DNA of 45,541 nucleotides from Caldifarciminota bacterium (GCA_023128825.1 JAGMDF010000075.1:1-45541), one strand, 5' to 3'; positions 1-9,613 are shown, numbered from the stretch's first letter. Numbers and translations: made by a program. The notes: a model not told the origin generated them from the letters alone.

Positions 1-353
1 GAGACCATAAGGATCAGTGTGCGGTTCGCTCGGTCGGTGGTAACGCTTGCGTAGAACTCCTTTGAGAAATCAACAGCTTCAGAGCAGAGCAGGCGGTCAA
101 CGCGTTCGCCCTTTATCTCCATGCCCAAAATCGCATCCGCGTGGGATTCGACCTCCTCCATCGTGTGTGCGAGTTTGACTCCTCCGGCCTTGCCCCGACC
201 GCCAACGCCTACCTGTGCCTTAAGCACACATGGCAGACCTATCTCCCGGGTGGCAGTGCTCGCCTCAGCAGCGGAAAACACAAGTTGCTCCTGGGGGATG
301 GGTATATCGGCCCGAGCGAAAAACTCCTTTGCCTGATACTCCAGCAGCTTCAC
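1..353 (-). CDS. sucC: Succinyl-CoA synthetase beta subunit (ADP-forming), N-terminal part, cut by window edge
   Basis: I read this directly from the minus strand, since the ORF track lists only shadows here. The translation begins MKLLEYQAKEFFARADIPIP and continues through LKAQVGVGGRGKAGGVKLA, the glycine-rich nucleotide-contacting stretch of the ATP-grasp domain in SucC. The family couples succinyl-CoA hydrolysis to nucleotide phosphorylation in the TCA cycle, together with SucD, which would lie beyond the left edge. I chose GTG at 353 because AAGGG lies 5 nt upstream and the family normally starts a few residues before the EYQAK motif; the frame stays open further upstream to another GTG. 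About 117 residues are present. A good promoter lies immediately upstream, so this is probably the first gene of its operon. Confidence 0.93.
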   Translation of the reverse strand, partial: MKLLEYQAKEFFARADIPIPQEQLVFSAAEASTATREIGLPCVLKAQVGVGGRGKAGGVKLAHTMEEVESHADAILGMEIKGERVDRLLCSEAVDFSKEFYASVTTDRANRTLILMV

Positions 354-370
354 ATTAACCCTTGGGCGGA

Positions 371-398
371 AGAATACGCCAAATAGAGCCTCTGTCAA
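371..398 (-). promoter_or_regulatory. Sigma70-type promoter of sucC
   Basis: On the minus strand TTGACA (398-393), a 16-bp spacer and TATTCT (376-371). The predicted leader is only about 12 nt and still holds the AAGGG ribosome site. Confidence 0.7.
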
Positions 399-571
399 GC
401 TTTTTGTCGCTGTTGAAGTATCCCTCCCACTCGGTATAAGGGACCAACAGGTATCCGACTTCACTCATAATCGAGGGGTAGTATGCTTAACATCCCCCCT
501 CAATCAAGTTTCTCTTCTTTTTTCAAAATCCTTTGTAGACCTATCGCTCCGGCTTCCGGCAACCTCTTTAT

Positions 572-3500
572 TTAACGCAGGAGGAGGAGCTTCTGAACCG
601 CGCTGTAGTCCGGGCTCTGCATCCTTAAGAGGTACACCCCCTGAGGGAGCGCTCGGCCCAGATCGTCCTCGCCGCTCCACAAGACGAAGTGATAGCCCGG
701 CTGAATGCTGCCGTCAACGAACGTACGAACCTTCTGACCGGTAACGTCGTATAGGGCGAGCGAAACCGCGGCCTGGCGTGGCACTGCAAATCGAATAGCG
801 CATCTGCCGCGCAAAGGATTGGGGGCTACCTGAGAAAGCTCGAATACGGTTGGCAAAGCCTCCGCAATACCTGAGGTGCCGCCGATCTTAACCGGCTCCT
901 CCCACTCAGGATTGTGAGTGTCGTTGGATTTGACAAGGACAATCCCCACAGGCGGTCCGGCTTCAACCTTGGAAGCATCACCCATTATCGTTACATACGC
1001 GCTGTCCCGCCCACGAAGGATGAAGGACTTAGGATACAGAGCGTATATCCAGGGCGTCTGTGAAGAGATCTCCTTTACAACCAGATCCCTCATTCCTAAG
1101 TTATAGACCCAGAAGCTGCCCCGCATGGTTTGTCTGTCCACGACAGCGGTATCAGGTTTACAGCAGATATGAGGCGGGGTCTCCTCCACAAGGAGCTTGA
1201 CCGGTTCCAGGGCCGTGGGCTCATCCGGATCGTTGGAGTAAACCCTGATGTAGGCGTTGTAGACACCCTGTCTGAGTTTCTCCGGCGTAACGGTTACGTG
1301 AACGTCATGAGAGCCTGATGGTTCTACGTCAAATGCTGCAGGCGGAGAAACCGAGATCCACTGACGGTTGGGAACGATCCCGGTAACCTCAAGTGTCCGG
1401 TCGCCTTCATTGGCAACGGTAAGGTCATCCTCGGTTTTGTTCCGTGCCTCATTCTCCCAAGAGAAGAAGAAGTGAAGGGTATCCGGTGAGAGCGCTATAT
1501 CCGGCGTACCCATGTTCAGCCGCACGGGCAGCCTGCGTTGTTCCTCGTCAGGATCGTTGGTAGAAAACAGCACACCGCCCTCAAATATCCCGAAGCCAAA
1601 CCCGGCGGTGTCGATCGTAATCGAAACCGAAACGCAGCTCAAGCTGTCACCGGAGGGAATACTCAAGCTGGTCGGGTCTATCTCCTTGATCCAAGGGGTC
1701 GAAGAGGAGATAGAAGAAACCTCAAGCCCTGCACGACCCTCGTTTGTTACATCGCAAGCGATGGTTAGGGAATCGCCCGCCGGCATGTTGAAGACCACGG
1801 TGTCGGGGGTAATCTCTATATCCGGCCAGTCGCCCTTTATCAGCTTCACCGGATGATAAGCGACGGTTCTGTCCGGATCGTTGCTCAAGATGCGGATCCT
1901 GCCCAGATAGATATCGTCCGGGAGTCCTGCGGTGTCCACAAAGAACTCTATCTGGCGATCTTCACCAACCGACACGGTGCAAGCACTGGGGCAGATTGAG
2001 TCGATCCAGGTTGACTGGTAGGACGAGATCTGCGCGACCTGCAGGATGTCGGTGCCTGTGCTGGAGATGGTAAACGAGGAGGAGAGCGATTCTATCTCCG
2101 CATCTAACCAGGTGGTGTCGGGAGAGACAGTCAACTCGGCCCTGCTTACCCCTACCAGGATATTTTTATCTACCCAGCCATAATGATTTGCTCCGGTTAC
2201 CCTAAGTTCCATGAAGCCTGGGGTAGGTGAGATCTCCAGGGCGGCTACACCCGATGCGTCCGTATAAGCCCAGGCATAGACGTTCGGGGACTGCCGAGCG
2301 CAGACAAGCATCCCTCTGACAGGATAACCGGCCTGGGAGCTAACGGTGACGTAAAGGGTCTGTGGGCCTTCCACAACGGGCGGATGGCTGACTATAAACT
2401 CGGACGGCTCACGGGAGTGAACCGGCATGGCAGGATCACCGTGCAGGTTAAGCTCGTAGATGGACCAGCGACCGTACGAAACGTTTCCCCACCCAGCATT
2501 CTCTTCCTTAGCCGTGGCCAACGCCGGGCCGATCTCCGGGTTGTCCAGGCCGTATACCTCCTCGAAGAAGGAGACGTCAAGGCACTCCGAGGGACCACGC
2601 GTAGGAGGAGTGCCCCAACCGTAGCGGGAGTTTCCAACCCACGCGACCGTGCCGCCGTGCTCGGCCCACTGGAAGGCTTCAACCAGACACCCGCCGAACC
2701 CATCGTAGTCAAACGCACCAACAAGACAGGATATCGCAACGTACACGGGCATCCTGTCTGCGTTGGTAAGTGCCCTGGCTTGCCAGTTGTAGAAGGGCGG
2801 CTCACCATTCAAGTGCCCGCAGCAGATGACGATCTCGTTGCCGTGAGCGCAGTGATGAACAAGTCCTACCCCTGCGTTGAGTGAATCCTCTAACCCGTTA
2901 CGGGTAAGCGTACCCTGAGTCTCATACATCCTGGCAATGCTCGTTCCCGGATGCGCCAGGGCGGCGATCGCATCGTTGGTTCCGTCTCCTGAATAAGGAG
3001 GATTACGATCGGGCCAGAGGATCTCCGAAGGCAGCAGCAGCTTGGAGGCAAAACCCTGTGGCGGATTATCCTGATACACCACCACCTTGCCTACAAAAAG
3101 GTCCGCTTCCTGGGCATCATTCACGCATGCCCTGCCCACTGCAACCTCGGCTGAAAGATCAACCCCGTCGTTCATCTCACCGAAGACATTGTTACCGTTG
3201 GCATCCCAATCACCGTCAAGGCAGCCGAAGTACATATCCGTGGGGATGGTATCCTTAGAGCTTCCCGCATAGCTTGCGACAAAGCAATCCCTTGTGGGTA
3301 CAAGCTCTTCGTCGCCGCCGAGCAGAAGATACTCAAGCCCACACTGCTCGTGGGCAAAGATAACGAAGTTGCGAATCTGTTCTGCAAGGTCCCTGCCGGA
3401 AAAGCGTGAGGCAATGCTTTCCAGAGAAACCACGGTGTCGCGAACCCCTCTCGCCGTGTTCCAATCGGCAAGCTTCTGAAACTCACCTCGAAGTAAGGAA

Positions 3501-4204
3501 GGTGTAACTATCGCATGACGATAGCTTTCCTCAGCCGCAGGCTGGAACGTAACCCGTGGGGCCAGGGCTTCGGGATTCTCGACCAGAGCCTTGATCCTGG
3601 CACTAACCATGCGTTGCTGACTTGGGGTGATGCCTGCGGGCTGTATGTAGCCTGGGTCGGGCTCATACCCTACGGTAAGCACCATCCGTTCCGCAAGTTC
3701 CAACTTGCCCTCGGCAGGCGTGTAGCGCAGCGGACGAATCGCTATCAAGGCAACCCTCTCGCCCTCAAGCAATCCCTGGTATAGAACCTGGGCTTCGAAA
3801 TCCGAAACCGGAGTGCTGGAAGCGTAGATTTCCTCACGCGGCCCCACAAACTCGACCCCAGCGGTACTTAACGGTCGGGCGGGCTGAGCAGGATAAAGCG
3901 AGGCTTCTACGTAAGCTGTCTTCACGCTCAAAGCCTCAAGCTTAACATCTGCGACCTTCATCCCTCCGGGAATAAGATAGCGCTTCGTCATAAAAGGCAC
4001 GAGAGGGTAGCCCGGTGGAGCATCGTAGGAGGCTTCCTCGAAAGAAACCAACGTGTACTCTCCGAGCTTCTCTATACTGAGTTCGGTCAAAGGCAGCTCA
4101 AGAACACAGCGAAGCTCCCCGGCCTCAAGCGCCCCGTATGAGAAAACCGTCAACACCAAGCACGCTCCCAAAAGGATTCCGAGGCCGTAAGGCCTTGTCT
4201 TCAT
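572..4204 (-). CDS. Secreted gingipain-family (C25) cysteine peptidase with Ig-like repeats and C-terminal sorting-type domain
   Basis: A 1210-residue protein with an N-terminal signal peptide (MKTRPYGLGILLGACLVLTV). Residues about 30-220 resemble a gingipain propeptide. About 225-530 is the C25 catalytic domain: the segment YLLLGGDEELVPTRD, the probable catalytic His near 454 in HHCAHGNE, and the catalytic Cys near 493 in ISCLVGAFD. Both active-site residues are present. Several repeated Ig/ASH-like units follow (recurring SPDT...SNDPD pattern, about 680-1120). The last 90 residues are a FlgD-like beta sandwich (APNPLRG...GVYLLRM), the kind of C-terminal domain used for export and surface anchoring in FCB-type bacteria. 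It probably acts outside the cell on proteins. It starts 11 nt after the TolB-like gene ends and is probably cotranscribed with it. The substrate and the export machinery cannot be told from this window. Confidence 0.9.
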   Translation of the reverse strand: MKTRPYGLGILLGACLVLTVFSYGALEAGELRCVLELPLTELSIEKLGEYTLVSFEEASYDAPPGYPLVPFMTKRYLIPGGMKVADVKLEALSVKTAYVEASLYPAQPARPLSTAGVEFVGPREEIYASSTPVSDFEAQVLYQGLLEGERVALIAIRPLRYTPAEGKLELAERMVLTVGYEPDPGYIQPAGITPSQQRMVSARIKALVENPEALAPRVTFQPAAEESYRHAIVTPSLLRGEFQKLADWNTARGVRDTVVSLESIASRFSGRDLAEQIRNFVIFAHEQCGLEYLLLGGDEELVPTRDCFVASYAGSSKDTIPTDMYFGCLDGDWDANGNNVFGEMNDGVDLSAEVAVGRACVNDAQEADLFVGKVVVYQDNPPQGFASKLLLPSEILWPDRNPPYSGDGTNDAIAALAHPGTSIARMYETQGTLTRNGLEDSLNAGVGLVHHCAHGNEIVICCGHLNGEPPFYNWQARALTNADRMPVYVAISCLVGAFDYDGFGGCLVEAFQWAEHGGTVAWVGNSRYGWGTPPTRGPSECLDVSFFEEVYGLDNPEIGPALATAKEENAGWGNVSYGRWSIYELNLHGDPAMPVHSREPSEFIVSHPPVVEGPQTLYVTVSSQAGYPVRGMLVCARQSPNVYAWAYTDASGVAALEISPTPGFMELRVTGANHYGWVDKNILVGVSRAELTVSPDTTWLDAEIESLSSSFTISSTGTDILQVAQISSYQSTWIDSICPSACTVSVGEDRQIEFFVDTAGLPDDIYLGRIRILSNDPDRTVAYHPVKLIKGDWPDIEITPDTVVFNMPAGDSLTIACDVTNEGRAGLEVSSISSSTPWIKEIDPTSLSIPSGDSLSCVSVSITIDTAGFGFGIFEGGVLFSTNDPDEEQRRLPVRLNMGTPDIALSPDTLHFFFSWENEARNKTEDDLTVANEGDRTLEVTGIVPNRQWISVSPPAAFDVEPSGSHDVHVTVTPEKLRQGVYNAYIRVYSNDPDEPTALEPVKLLVEETPPHICCKPDTAVVDRQTMRGSFWVYNLGMRDLVVKEISSQTPWIYALYPKSFILRGRDSAYVTIMGDASKVEAGPPVGIVLVKSNDTHNPEWEEPVKIGGTSGIAEALPTVFELSQVAPNPLRGRCAIRFAVPRQAAVSLALYDVTGQKVRTFVDGSIQPGYHFVLWSGEDDLGRALPQGVYLLRMQSPDYSAVQKLLLLR

Positions 4205-4215
4205 CCTAAACCTCC

Positions 4216-5337
4216 TTATTCTTCCTTTGTCTCGATCTCGGCAAGCAGCTGCTCGGCTGAGATGGGTTGATTAAGTGAGACGATATAAGTGCGGGGTCGA
4301 CCGTCGCCTCTGTTTGACTGGAACAGGAGCCAGTTACCGTCGTTCGAAAGATCGGGGGTAGTATCCGTCCTCTCATTGTAGGTGACAGGTATAACCTCGC
4401 CAGTCCGCCGGTCGCAAACAAATACGTCAAACTGTCCGCCCCCGTTACGATCCGAGACGAATGCTATCTTGCGGTTGTGATCACCGAAGTCGGGGTAGAT
4501 ATCTCTCCCTGGCCAATCCGTGACCCTCTCTACTAGCTTCCCTCTGGAGTTCATGATGTATATATCGGGCTGTAGTCTGCGATAATCTGCGTAGACTATC
4601 AGTTTGCCGTTGCTGGAGTAACGGGGGAACCGATCCATGTAGGCGTCGTGCGTAAGCTCGATAAGCTCACCTGTCTTGCGATCGTAGAGAGCTATCTCCC
4701 CGGACTTGGTATCCACAGAGAGGTAGAAGAAGAGCACAGGTAAATCATTACTGACCCAATCCGGCGTTTCACAGAGTGATGAGAGGCCGCTGAGTAGCAC
4801 TTCGGGCTCACCACCTTCAGCGTTATAATATACAAGCTCCATACCCGTGTCGTCGGCTGTGCTGCGGATGTAGAAAAACTGATCCCGCGAACCTCCAAAG
4901 CAGGGAGTCGCGTTGTATCGGTCGTCAGCGGTAATCCAACGGAAGTTCTCTCCTGAAAAATCCATACTGCCTATCTGACCGTTTTTCATGGAATGGAAGA
5001 CGATCTTCCTGCCGTCAGGTGAAAAGCGCGGCGTCATAGCGATAGAGTCGGAGACGGGCTGCGGGAAGAAAGGTTCAAGCCCAAGGTATACGGCGACCTT
5101 CGTGCGAAGGAATACATCCGAGGCGAGTTTCAAGTCGAGATCCGCAAGACGCTTCCACGTTTCAATCGCCTGGACGGCTGAATCATCTTCACAGTAGCGC
5201 CTTGCAAGTTTGTATACTGCACGGGCGTTATCCGGACTCCGGGCAACCTTCTCCTCAAGCGAGGCAAGGCTTAGCTTAGCTTGCAGACTCCCTGCAACAA
5301 ACAAAACCCCCATCAAAAGAAAAGCAATTCTCTTCAC
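4216..5337 (-). CDS. Secreted TolB-like beta-propeller protein with N-terminal helical repeat
   Basis: 373 residues starting at GTG 5337, with AAGGAG 5 nt upstream. A signal peptide (MKRIAFLLMGVLFVAGSLQA) is followed by a short TPR-like helical stretch (about residues 25-90, ARAVYKLARRYCEDD). Repeated WD40/TolB-type blades then recur with the signature RFSPDGRKIVF, RYSSNGKLIVYAD, DFGDHNRKIAFVSDR and DLSNDGNWLLFQSNR. Such propellers are protein-interaction scaffolds in the periplasm or at the surface. No Pal or TolQRA genes are nearby, so I do not call it tolB. It is the first gene of a two-gene unit with the C25 peptidase, which suggests a chaperone, partner or anchoring role for that peptidase (inference). 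Confidence 0.8.
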   Translation of the reverse strand: MKRIAFLLMGVLFVAGSLQAKLSLASLEEKVARSPDNARAVYKLARRYCEDDSAVQAIETWKRLADLDLKLASDVFLRTKVAVYLGLEPFFPQPVSDSIAMTPRFSPDGRKIVFHSMKNGQIGSMDFSGENFRWITADDRYNATPCFGGSRDQFFYIRSTADDTGMELVYYNAEGGEPEVLLSGLSSLCETPDWVSNDLPVLFFYLSVDTKSGEIALYDRKTGELIELTHDAYMDRFPRYSSNGKLIVYADYRRLQPDIYIMNSRGKLVERVTDWPGRDIYPDFGDHNRKIAFVSDRNGGGQFDVFVCDRRTGEVIPVTYNERTDTTPDLSNDGNWLLFQSNRGDGRPRTYIVSLNQPISAEQLLAEIETKEE

Positions 5338-5374
5338 TCAAACTCCTTGGTTCAGTTTAAGGCTTTTGACTACT

Positions 5375-5402
5375 ATTTTAACCTCCGTATCATGATTGTC
5401 AA
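5375..5402 (-). promoter_or_regulatory. Promoter of the propeller-peptidase operon
   Basis: Minus strand TTGACA (5402-5397), 16-bp spacer, TAAAAT (5380-5375), about 38 bp before the GTG start of the propeller gene. Confidence 0.7.
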
Positions 5403-5445
5403 GCTCGCAGAATCGGCCAAGCAGATCAAAACAGCCGTCCTTTAT

Positions 5446-6573
5446 CTAATTGACAACTACTACCTTGCGCACGGCATCAAACCCGTCAGCTTCCATGCGG
5501 ACGAGGTAGACGCCTGTCGCGACCTTGCGGCCGCAGGCGTCGCAGCGGTCCCATGAACAAGAGTGGCGGCCCGGCTCAAAGACGTCGTTTTCTATGGACT
5601 TAACCCAGCGCCCATCAACGTCGAAAACGTCCACCTTCACCCAGCTTGAGTGAGGAACGGTGAACTTCACATGGCACCCGGCTGAGATCGTGTTTCCGGG
5701 TATCTCAAGGGCAAAACAGTCGGGAAGAGCCACGCCCTCTTCAGCTATACCCGGATACCATAAAAAGCTCACCTCAAAATCATCATCAGGGCAGTCATCA
5801 TTTACAAGCTCCGTGCTAGCTGAAAGTGCCTGGCTATGACGATCGGTGAGCACGTCGTAGGTCGGGAAGCAAACGTCAATGGTGTGTGGGTTGCCTGCGC
5901 TGTTGCCGCGCCAGTCCAGGAACTTGATATTCTTGAGTGCATGCCATAGCTCAACGTTATTGGAGTCGAGGTCGCGAACCTCCATGCGTACATGGATATC
6001 ATGCTCCACGTGGAAGCCGAAGTTCTCGATAGTGGCGGTGATCGTGATCTTGCTGCCCTCGTCGTAGACATCAGGCGGCTCGTCCGGAGGCTCAGGCCAG
6101 ACCATGTCGATCACGCCGACGTCGTGGGAGAACAGGCAGGTTACGTAATCTCGTACGGTGTCGTTAGTCTGTTCCTCTTCTAAATCCAGAGAGACAATAC
6201 CGAGAAGCGCGTACTCAACCCAGGGACCTTCATTGTTCCAACCTACGTCTCGGCAGACACCATCAGGCGTCCATTCACCTACCTCAACCTCTATGGAATC
6301 AGGATAAGACCCTATGTAGTCAACTATCTGGGTATCTGCAAAAACGGTGTCTCCCTCATCCTCGTCGATCGCGATGAACTCGACCGGGAAGTTGGTCTCG
6401 GCCTCCTCCCCCAGGTTGGCTATACCCAGGGTGGGTGTTATGGGAACGCCCGCCTCGATCCACTCGGTGCCGGTATCAGGCTCTATCATCGCATAGCAGG
6501 TCAGGTCGTGCGCCCCGTAACTTACGGATACACAGAGGGTTACCAGTCCGGCAACACAAAGAAAGGTTTTCAT
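5446..6573 (-). CDS. Short secreted paralog of the tandem surface-protein array
   Basis: I place the start at ATG 6573 (MKTFLCVAGLVTLCVSVSYG, a signal peptide) because AAGGAGG is 5 nt upstream; the GTG at 6579 in the ORF track overlaps that site. About 375 residues. It matches only the C-terminal third of the neighbouring 929-residue protein: the PHDLTCY-type start, two CARDB-like beta domains with the phrase KITVTATIENFGFH or its variant, and a C-terminal module with CSWDRCDACGRKVA. Nucleotide identity with 6600-7200 is so high over long stretches that a recent duplication or gene conversion is likely. Function unknown; probably extracellular or surface-exposed. It begins 11 nt after the upstream paralog ends. 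Confidence 0.8.
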   Translation of the reverse strand: MKTFLCVAGLVTLCVSVSYGAHDLTCYAMIEPDTGTEWIEAGVPITPTLGIANLGEEAETNFPVEFIAIDEDEGDTVFADTQIVDYIGSYPDSIEVEVGEWTPDGVCRDVGWNNEGPWVEYALLGIVSLDLEEEQTNDTVRDYVTCLFSHDVGVIDMVWPEPPDEPPDVYDEGSKITITATIENFGFHVEHDIHVRMEVRDLDSNNVELWHALKNIKFLDWRGNSAGNPHTIDVCFPTYDVLTDRHSQALSASTELVNDDCPDDDFEVSFLWYPGIAEEGVALPDCFALEIPGNTISAGCHVKFTVPHSSWVKVDVFDVDGRWVKSIENDVFEPGRHSCSWDRCDACGRKVATGVYLVRMEADGFDAVRKVVVVN

Positions 6574-6584
6574 ACTCACCTCCT

Positions 6585-9374
6585 TTAGTTGATTATCACT
6601 ACCTTGCAGACGTCTTTGAACTCATCGGCTTCCATTCTGACGAGGTAGACGCCTGCCGCGACCTTGCGGCCGCAGGCGTCGCAGCGGTCCCATGAACAAG
6701 AGTGGCGGCCCGGCTCGAAGACGTCGTTTTCTATGGACTTAACCCAGCGCCCGCCCGCGTCAAAAACATCCAGCTTAACCCAGCTTGTGTGCGGCACTAC
6801 GAACCTAACCTGGCAACCGTCTGAGATCGTGCTTCCGGGTATCTCAAGGGCAAAACACTCAGGAAAAGCCTCGGCTCCTTCAACTATTCCGGGTGGATGC
6901 CTTACCTTGCAATCGTTCTTAGGACACGCGTCGCGCTCAAGCTCAGTGCAGCAACTTATCGAGAAGCGGTGCTCGTTGAGCACGTCGTAGGTCGGGAAGC
7001 AAACGTCAATGGTATATGGGTTGCCTGCGCTGTTGCCGCGCCAGTCCAGGAACTTGATATTCTTGAGTGCATGCCATAGCTCGACGTCGTTGGAGTCGGC
7101 GTCGCGAACCACAAGGCGCACATGGATGTCGTGCTCGGCATGAAAGCCGAAGTTCTCGATAGTGGCGGTGACCGTGATCTTGCTGCCCTCGTCGTAAGGC
7201 GGCTCCTCAGGCCACTCCATATGGATCACGCCGACGTCGTGCGACCACAGGCAGGTCACGTTGTTACGAACGGTGTCGTTGTACGGGCAGTGGTCGGAGA
7301 GGTCAGGACCAACCTCACCCAGACGAACCAGACCGATCAGCTCGTAGTAGACGAAGGGAAGAGTATCGTCGCAGAGGCCTTCGGGGGTCCACGGCAGGGT
7401 GGTCCCGTAAGTGGTGTCCCCCTGATTAAAGGGGCCGCTCATCAGGGAGGTCTCATTAAAGACGGTGTCAGAGGTCTGCTCGTCAACGACGATGAACTTG
7501 ACATCGAAGAACTCTGCATCAGGCTCGGCCTGAAGTCCGATGTTTGCAATCGCGAGCTTCGGAGTGATAGGAACGTCGGCCTCGACGTACTCACCTGATG
7601 GCTCCATACGGTAACAGGTCAGGTCATGCGGATCATCGTAGTAGCAGGGAGGCTCAGGCAGAGGCGAGAAGTCAAGGTGGGTGTAGAGCTCGATCGGCCA
7701 CGTGTAGTAGTCGCCATAGTAGGCACCCCACTTGAAGTCGGAGGAGGGGCCGTGATCAGGGCCCAGCCATGTCCCGCTGCGGCCCGGGCCGGGGCCGAAG
7801 TAGCACGCCATCGGATCGGTCCAAACATACAAGCCGAGCTGCTGTAGAAGGCCTGCCCAGTTGCCGTAATCGGCGCTGGTATGGGCTGCCCAAAGGTTGC
7901 CTGGGGTGCCGGTGCTGACCCAGACGGGCCGATCGAAGACGACCTCGTTCCAATCGTGCTCAATCCTGGTATCGCAGTTCTTCCATGCCACAGGGTAGGA
8001 GCCATCGGCTACGCCGCCGCAGCCGTTCTCCGCTTCCCAGACCTCGAGCCGCGAGTAGGTGTAGTTCGCCTCAGGGCACGCGTCGAGCCATATACGTCCG
8101 CCGGTCACAAGCGCGCCGCCTTCCATGGGATAGGTCGTACCAAGACGGCACTGGTAAGCACCTATCCAGCCGTAGGCGTCGGCGAAGTTCCAGTAGTAGC
8201 TCAGGACGCCGTCGCAGCCCACTGTGCTCCTCACTATGAGGGTATCGTTGTGCTTGCACTCGTCGCTAGCGAGCATGGAGTACGCAACCTTGCGGTAGGA
8301 ATGGGTATCAGGCGACGGATAGAGCTCGCCAGGCGTCCAGCACGGGCAAACCATGGTGTCGTACTCGCCGGGCATAAGACTGAAGCCGGAAACGGTATGC
8401 GCGTAGACCAGCGAGTCGTCCTCGTCGTAGATATCCACACTGACCGGGAAGTGCTCGACTTCCTCACCGATGTTGCGGACTACCACTATCGGCTGGATCT
8501 CGGTCCAGCGAAGCACCGTCCCACCCGGTGAAAGGAAGACGTACGCCTGAACGTCGTGCTTGAAGACCCGCTTGTAGCCGGCGCGAATAACCCGGCCGTT
8601 GACAAGTAAACCTCCATAGGTTATACCCATTGTACCCATAGGATTCTCGATGCCGGTCTTGCCGCCGTCCGCAGTCCAGCCGTGACTCGAGGATTGGTAG
8701 AAGAAGTGGATAAAGTGGTAGCTGAAGACTATGCCGCAGGCGCCCTGGTTGATGAGCTTCATCTGCCCACCAAGGGTAAGGGCGAGCTCGAAGTTGTAGG
8801 TGTGGTTGTTGGCGTGACCCTGTGTATCGTACCACTGGACGTACAGCTGCTCCTGCATCGCATCGTACGAGTGGTAAACACGGTTGTCGTCGCTGGGCAC
8901 AGGGGTCTGGGTCGGATCCATATCCTGCCAGAGCGGTGCAATAACCGCGTTGGGAGCATCGGTAACCGGGAAGGGCGGGATGGCCGACGGAGGAGTGGAG
9001 AAGCCGTCCTCCGCGGCCGGATCGAAGCTGACCCAGCCGTCAGGGGACACGTAGAGTATATCGCCCGGCTTATACCAGCTGCCGTAGTACCAGAAGGAGT
9101 CAGGCAGTTGATACTCGTAGGGCTTGTCGTTGTAGGGAGCCCACTTGTTGGGGCCAGTAATGTCCACGAATCCAGGCAATCCAGCCACAGGGGGATCGGA
9201 AAACGGAGGGCCTGGCTCGGCGTCGTCATACATCCAGTACCAGCCGTTTGGTTCTGCTCTGGGCGGGGAGAACCAGCTGACGCTGCCGGACGCTGCAAGA
9301 GAGCCTCCCACAAACGCCAAGCTCCCCAGAACCGCCACCAGAAGCAACCTTGGAACACAAAGAAAGGTTTTCAT
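6585..9374 (-). CDS. Large secreted surface protein, paralog 2 of the array
   Basis: The start is ATG 9374 rather than the 9428 in the track: a strong AAAGGAGGAGG site precedes it and the protein then begins with a clear signal peptide (MKTFLCVPRLLLVAVLGSLA). 929 residues. About 25-260 is a beta-rich N-terminal domain with many aromatic residues (YWMYDD, SFWYYGSWYKPGD, PDGWVSFDP). CARDB-like domains with the phrase PIVVVRNIGEEVEHFPV follow, then a Trp/Tyr-rich middle part, further CARDB-like domains, and a C-terminal FlgD-like module carrying two closely spaced cysteines (DRCDACGRKVAAGVYLVRM). It is colinear with the 953-residue paralog upstream except for this last module. Function unknown; probably an envelope or extracellular protein. 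Confidence 0.85.
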   Translation of the reverse strand: MKTFLCVPRLLLVAVLGSLAFVGGSLAASGSVSWFSPPRAEPNGWYWMYDDAEPGPPFSDPPVAGLPGFVDITGPNKWAPYNDKPYEYQLPDSFWYYGSWYKPGDILYVSPDGWVSFDPAAEDGFSTPPSAIPPFPVTDAPNAVIAPLWQDMDPTQTPVPSDDNRVYHSYDAMQEQLYVQWYDTQGHANNHTYNFELALTLGGQMKLINQGACGIVFSYHFIHFFYQSSSHGWTADGGKTGIENPMGTMGITYGGLLVNGRVIRAGYKRVFKHDVQAYVFLSPGGTVLRWTEIQPIVVVRNIGEEVEHFPVSVDIYDEDDSLVYAHTVSGFSLMPGEYDTMVCPCWTPGELYPSPDTHSYRKVAYSMLASDECKHNDTLIVRSTVGCDGVLSYYWNFADAYGWIGAYQCRLGTTYPMEGGALVTGGRIWLDACPEANYTYSRLEVWEAENGCGGVADGSYPVAWKNCDTRIEHDWNEVVFDRPVWVSTGTPGNLWAAHTSADYGNWAGLLQQLGLYVWTDPMACYFGPGPGRSGTWLGPDHGPSSDFKWGAYYGDYYTWPIELYTHLDFSPLPEPPCYYDDPHDLTCYRMEPSGEYVEADVPITPKLAIANIGLQAEPDAEFFDVKFIVVDEQTSDTVFNETSLMSGPFNQGDTTYGTTLPWTPEGLCDDTLPFVYYELIGLVRLGEVGPDLSDHCPYNDTVRNNVTCLWSHDVGVIHMEWPEEPPYDEGSKITVTATIENFGFHAEHDIHVRLVVRDADSNDVELWHALKNIKFLDWRGNSAGNPYTIDVCFPTYDVLNEHRFSISCCTELERDACPKNDCKVRHPPGIVEGAEAFPECFALEIPGSTISDGCQVRFVVPHTSWVKLDVFDAGGRWVKSIENDVFEPGRHSCSWDRCDACGRKVAAGVYLVRMEADEFKDVCKVVIIN

Positions 9375-9409
9375 AACCTCCTCCTTTTTGGTTATTAGCC
9401 CTACATAAG

Positions 9410-9438
9410 ACAGCCTAGCAATTTCCATGCCAGGCTGT
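9410..9438 (-). other. Hairpin in the leader of the 929-aa paralog
   Basis: ACAGCCTnGCA is repeated as its near-perfect complement (10 of 11 pairs) around a 7-nt loop, 36 nt upstream of ATG 9374. A TATAAT lies at 9506-9501 on the minus strand without a good -35 box. The gene's transcription signal is therefore uncertain, and the hairpin may belong to its 5' leader. Confidence 0.4.
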
Positions 9439-9452
9439 ATGGATATAAAGCG

Positions 9453-9490
9453 TTACCCCTCAACGCTTCGCTGAGCCGCTTCTATCGGGG
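9453..9490 (-). repeat. Degenerate copy of the GGGGTAA palindromic element
   Basis: On the minus strand it reads CCCCG, about 26 nt, then GGGGTAA, with a CTCA/TGAG stem inside and GCGAAG in the loop. The same frame (CCCCG...GGGGTAA) occurs at 19594-19627 and, reversed, at 34052-34085. It is the least convincing of the three copies. Confidence 0.4.
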
Positions 9491-9585
9491 CAGCATCGGA
9501 ATTATACAAAAAGTTAATTGCGGAGAACTTGGGAACAATAACCAGCCGGGGTCCCAAACAGAAGCGTGTTTCTGTTTAAGCTAAT

Positions 9586-9613
9586 AAAAAGAGGGGAGCC
9601 GGCGGCTCCCCTC
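9586..9613 (-). terminator. Intrinsic terminator of the 953-aa paralog
   Basis: A perfect 10-bp stem GAGGGGAGCC / GGCTCCCCTC with a 3-nt loop is followed on the minus strand by TTTTTATTAG. It lies 23 nt beyond the stop codon of the 9636-12497 gene. Confidence 0.9.
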
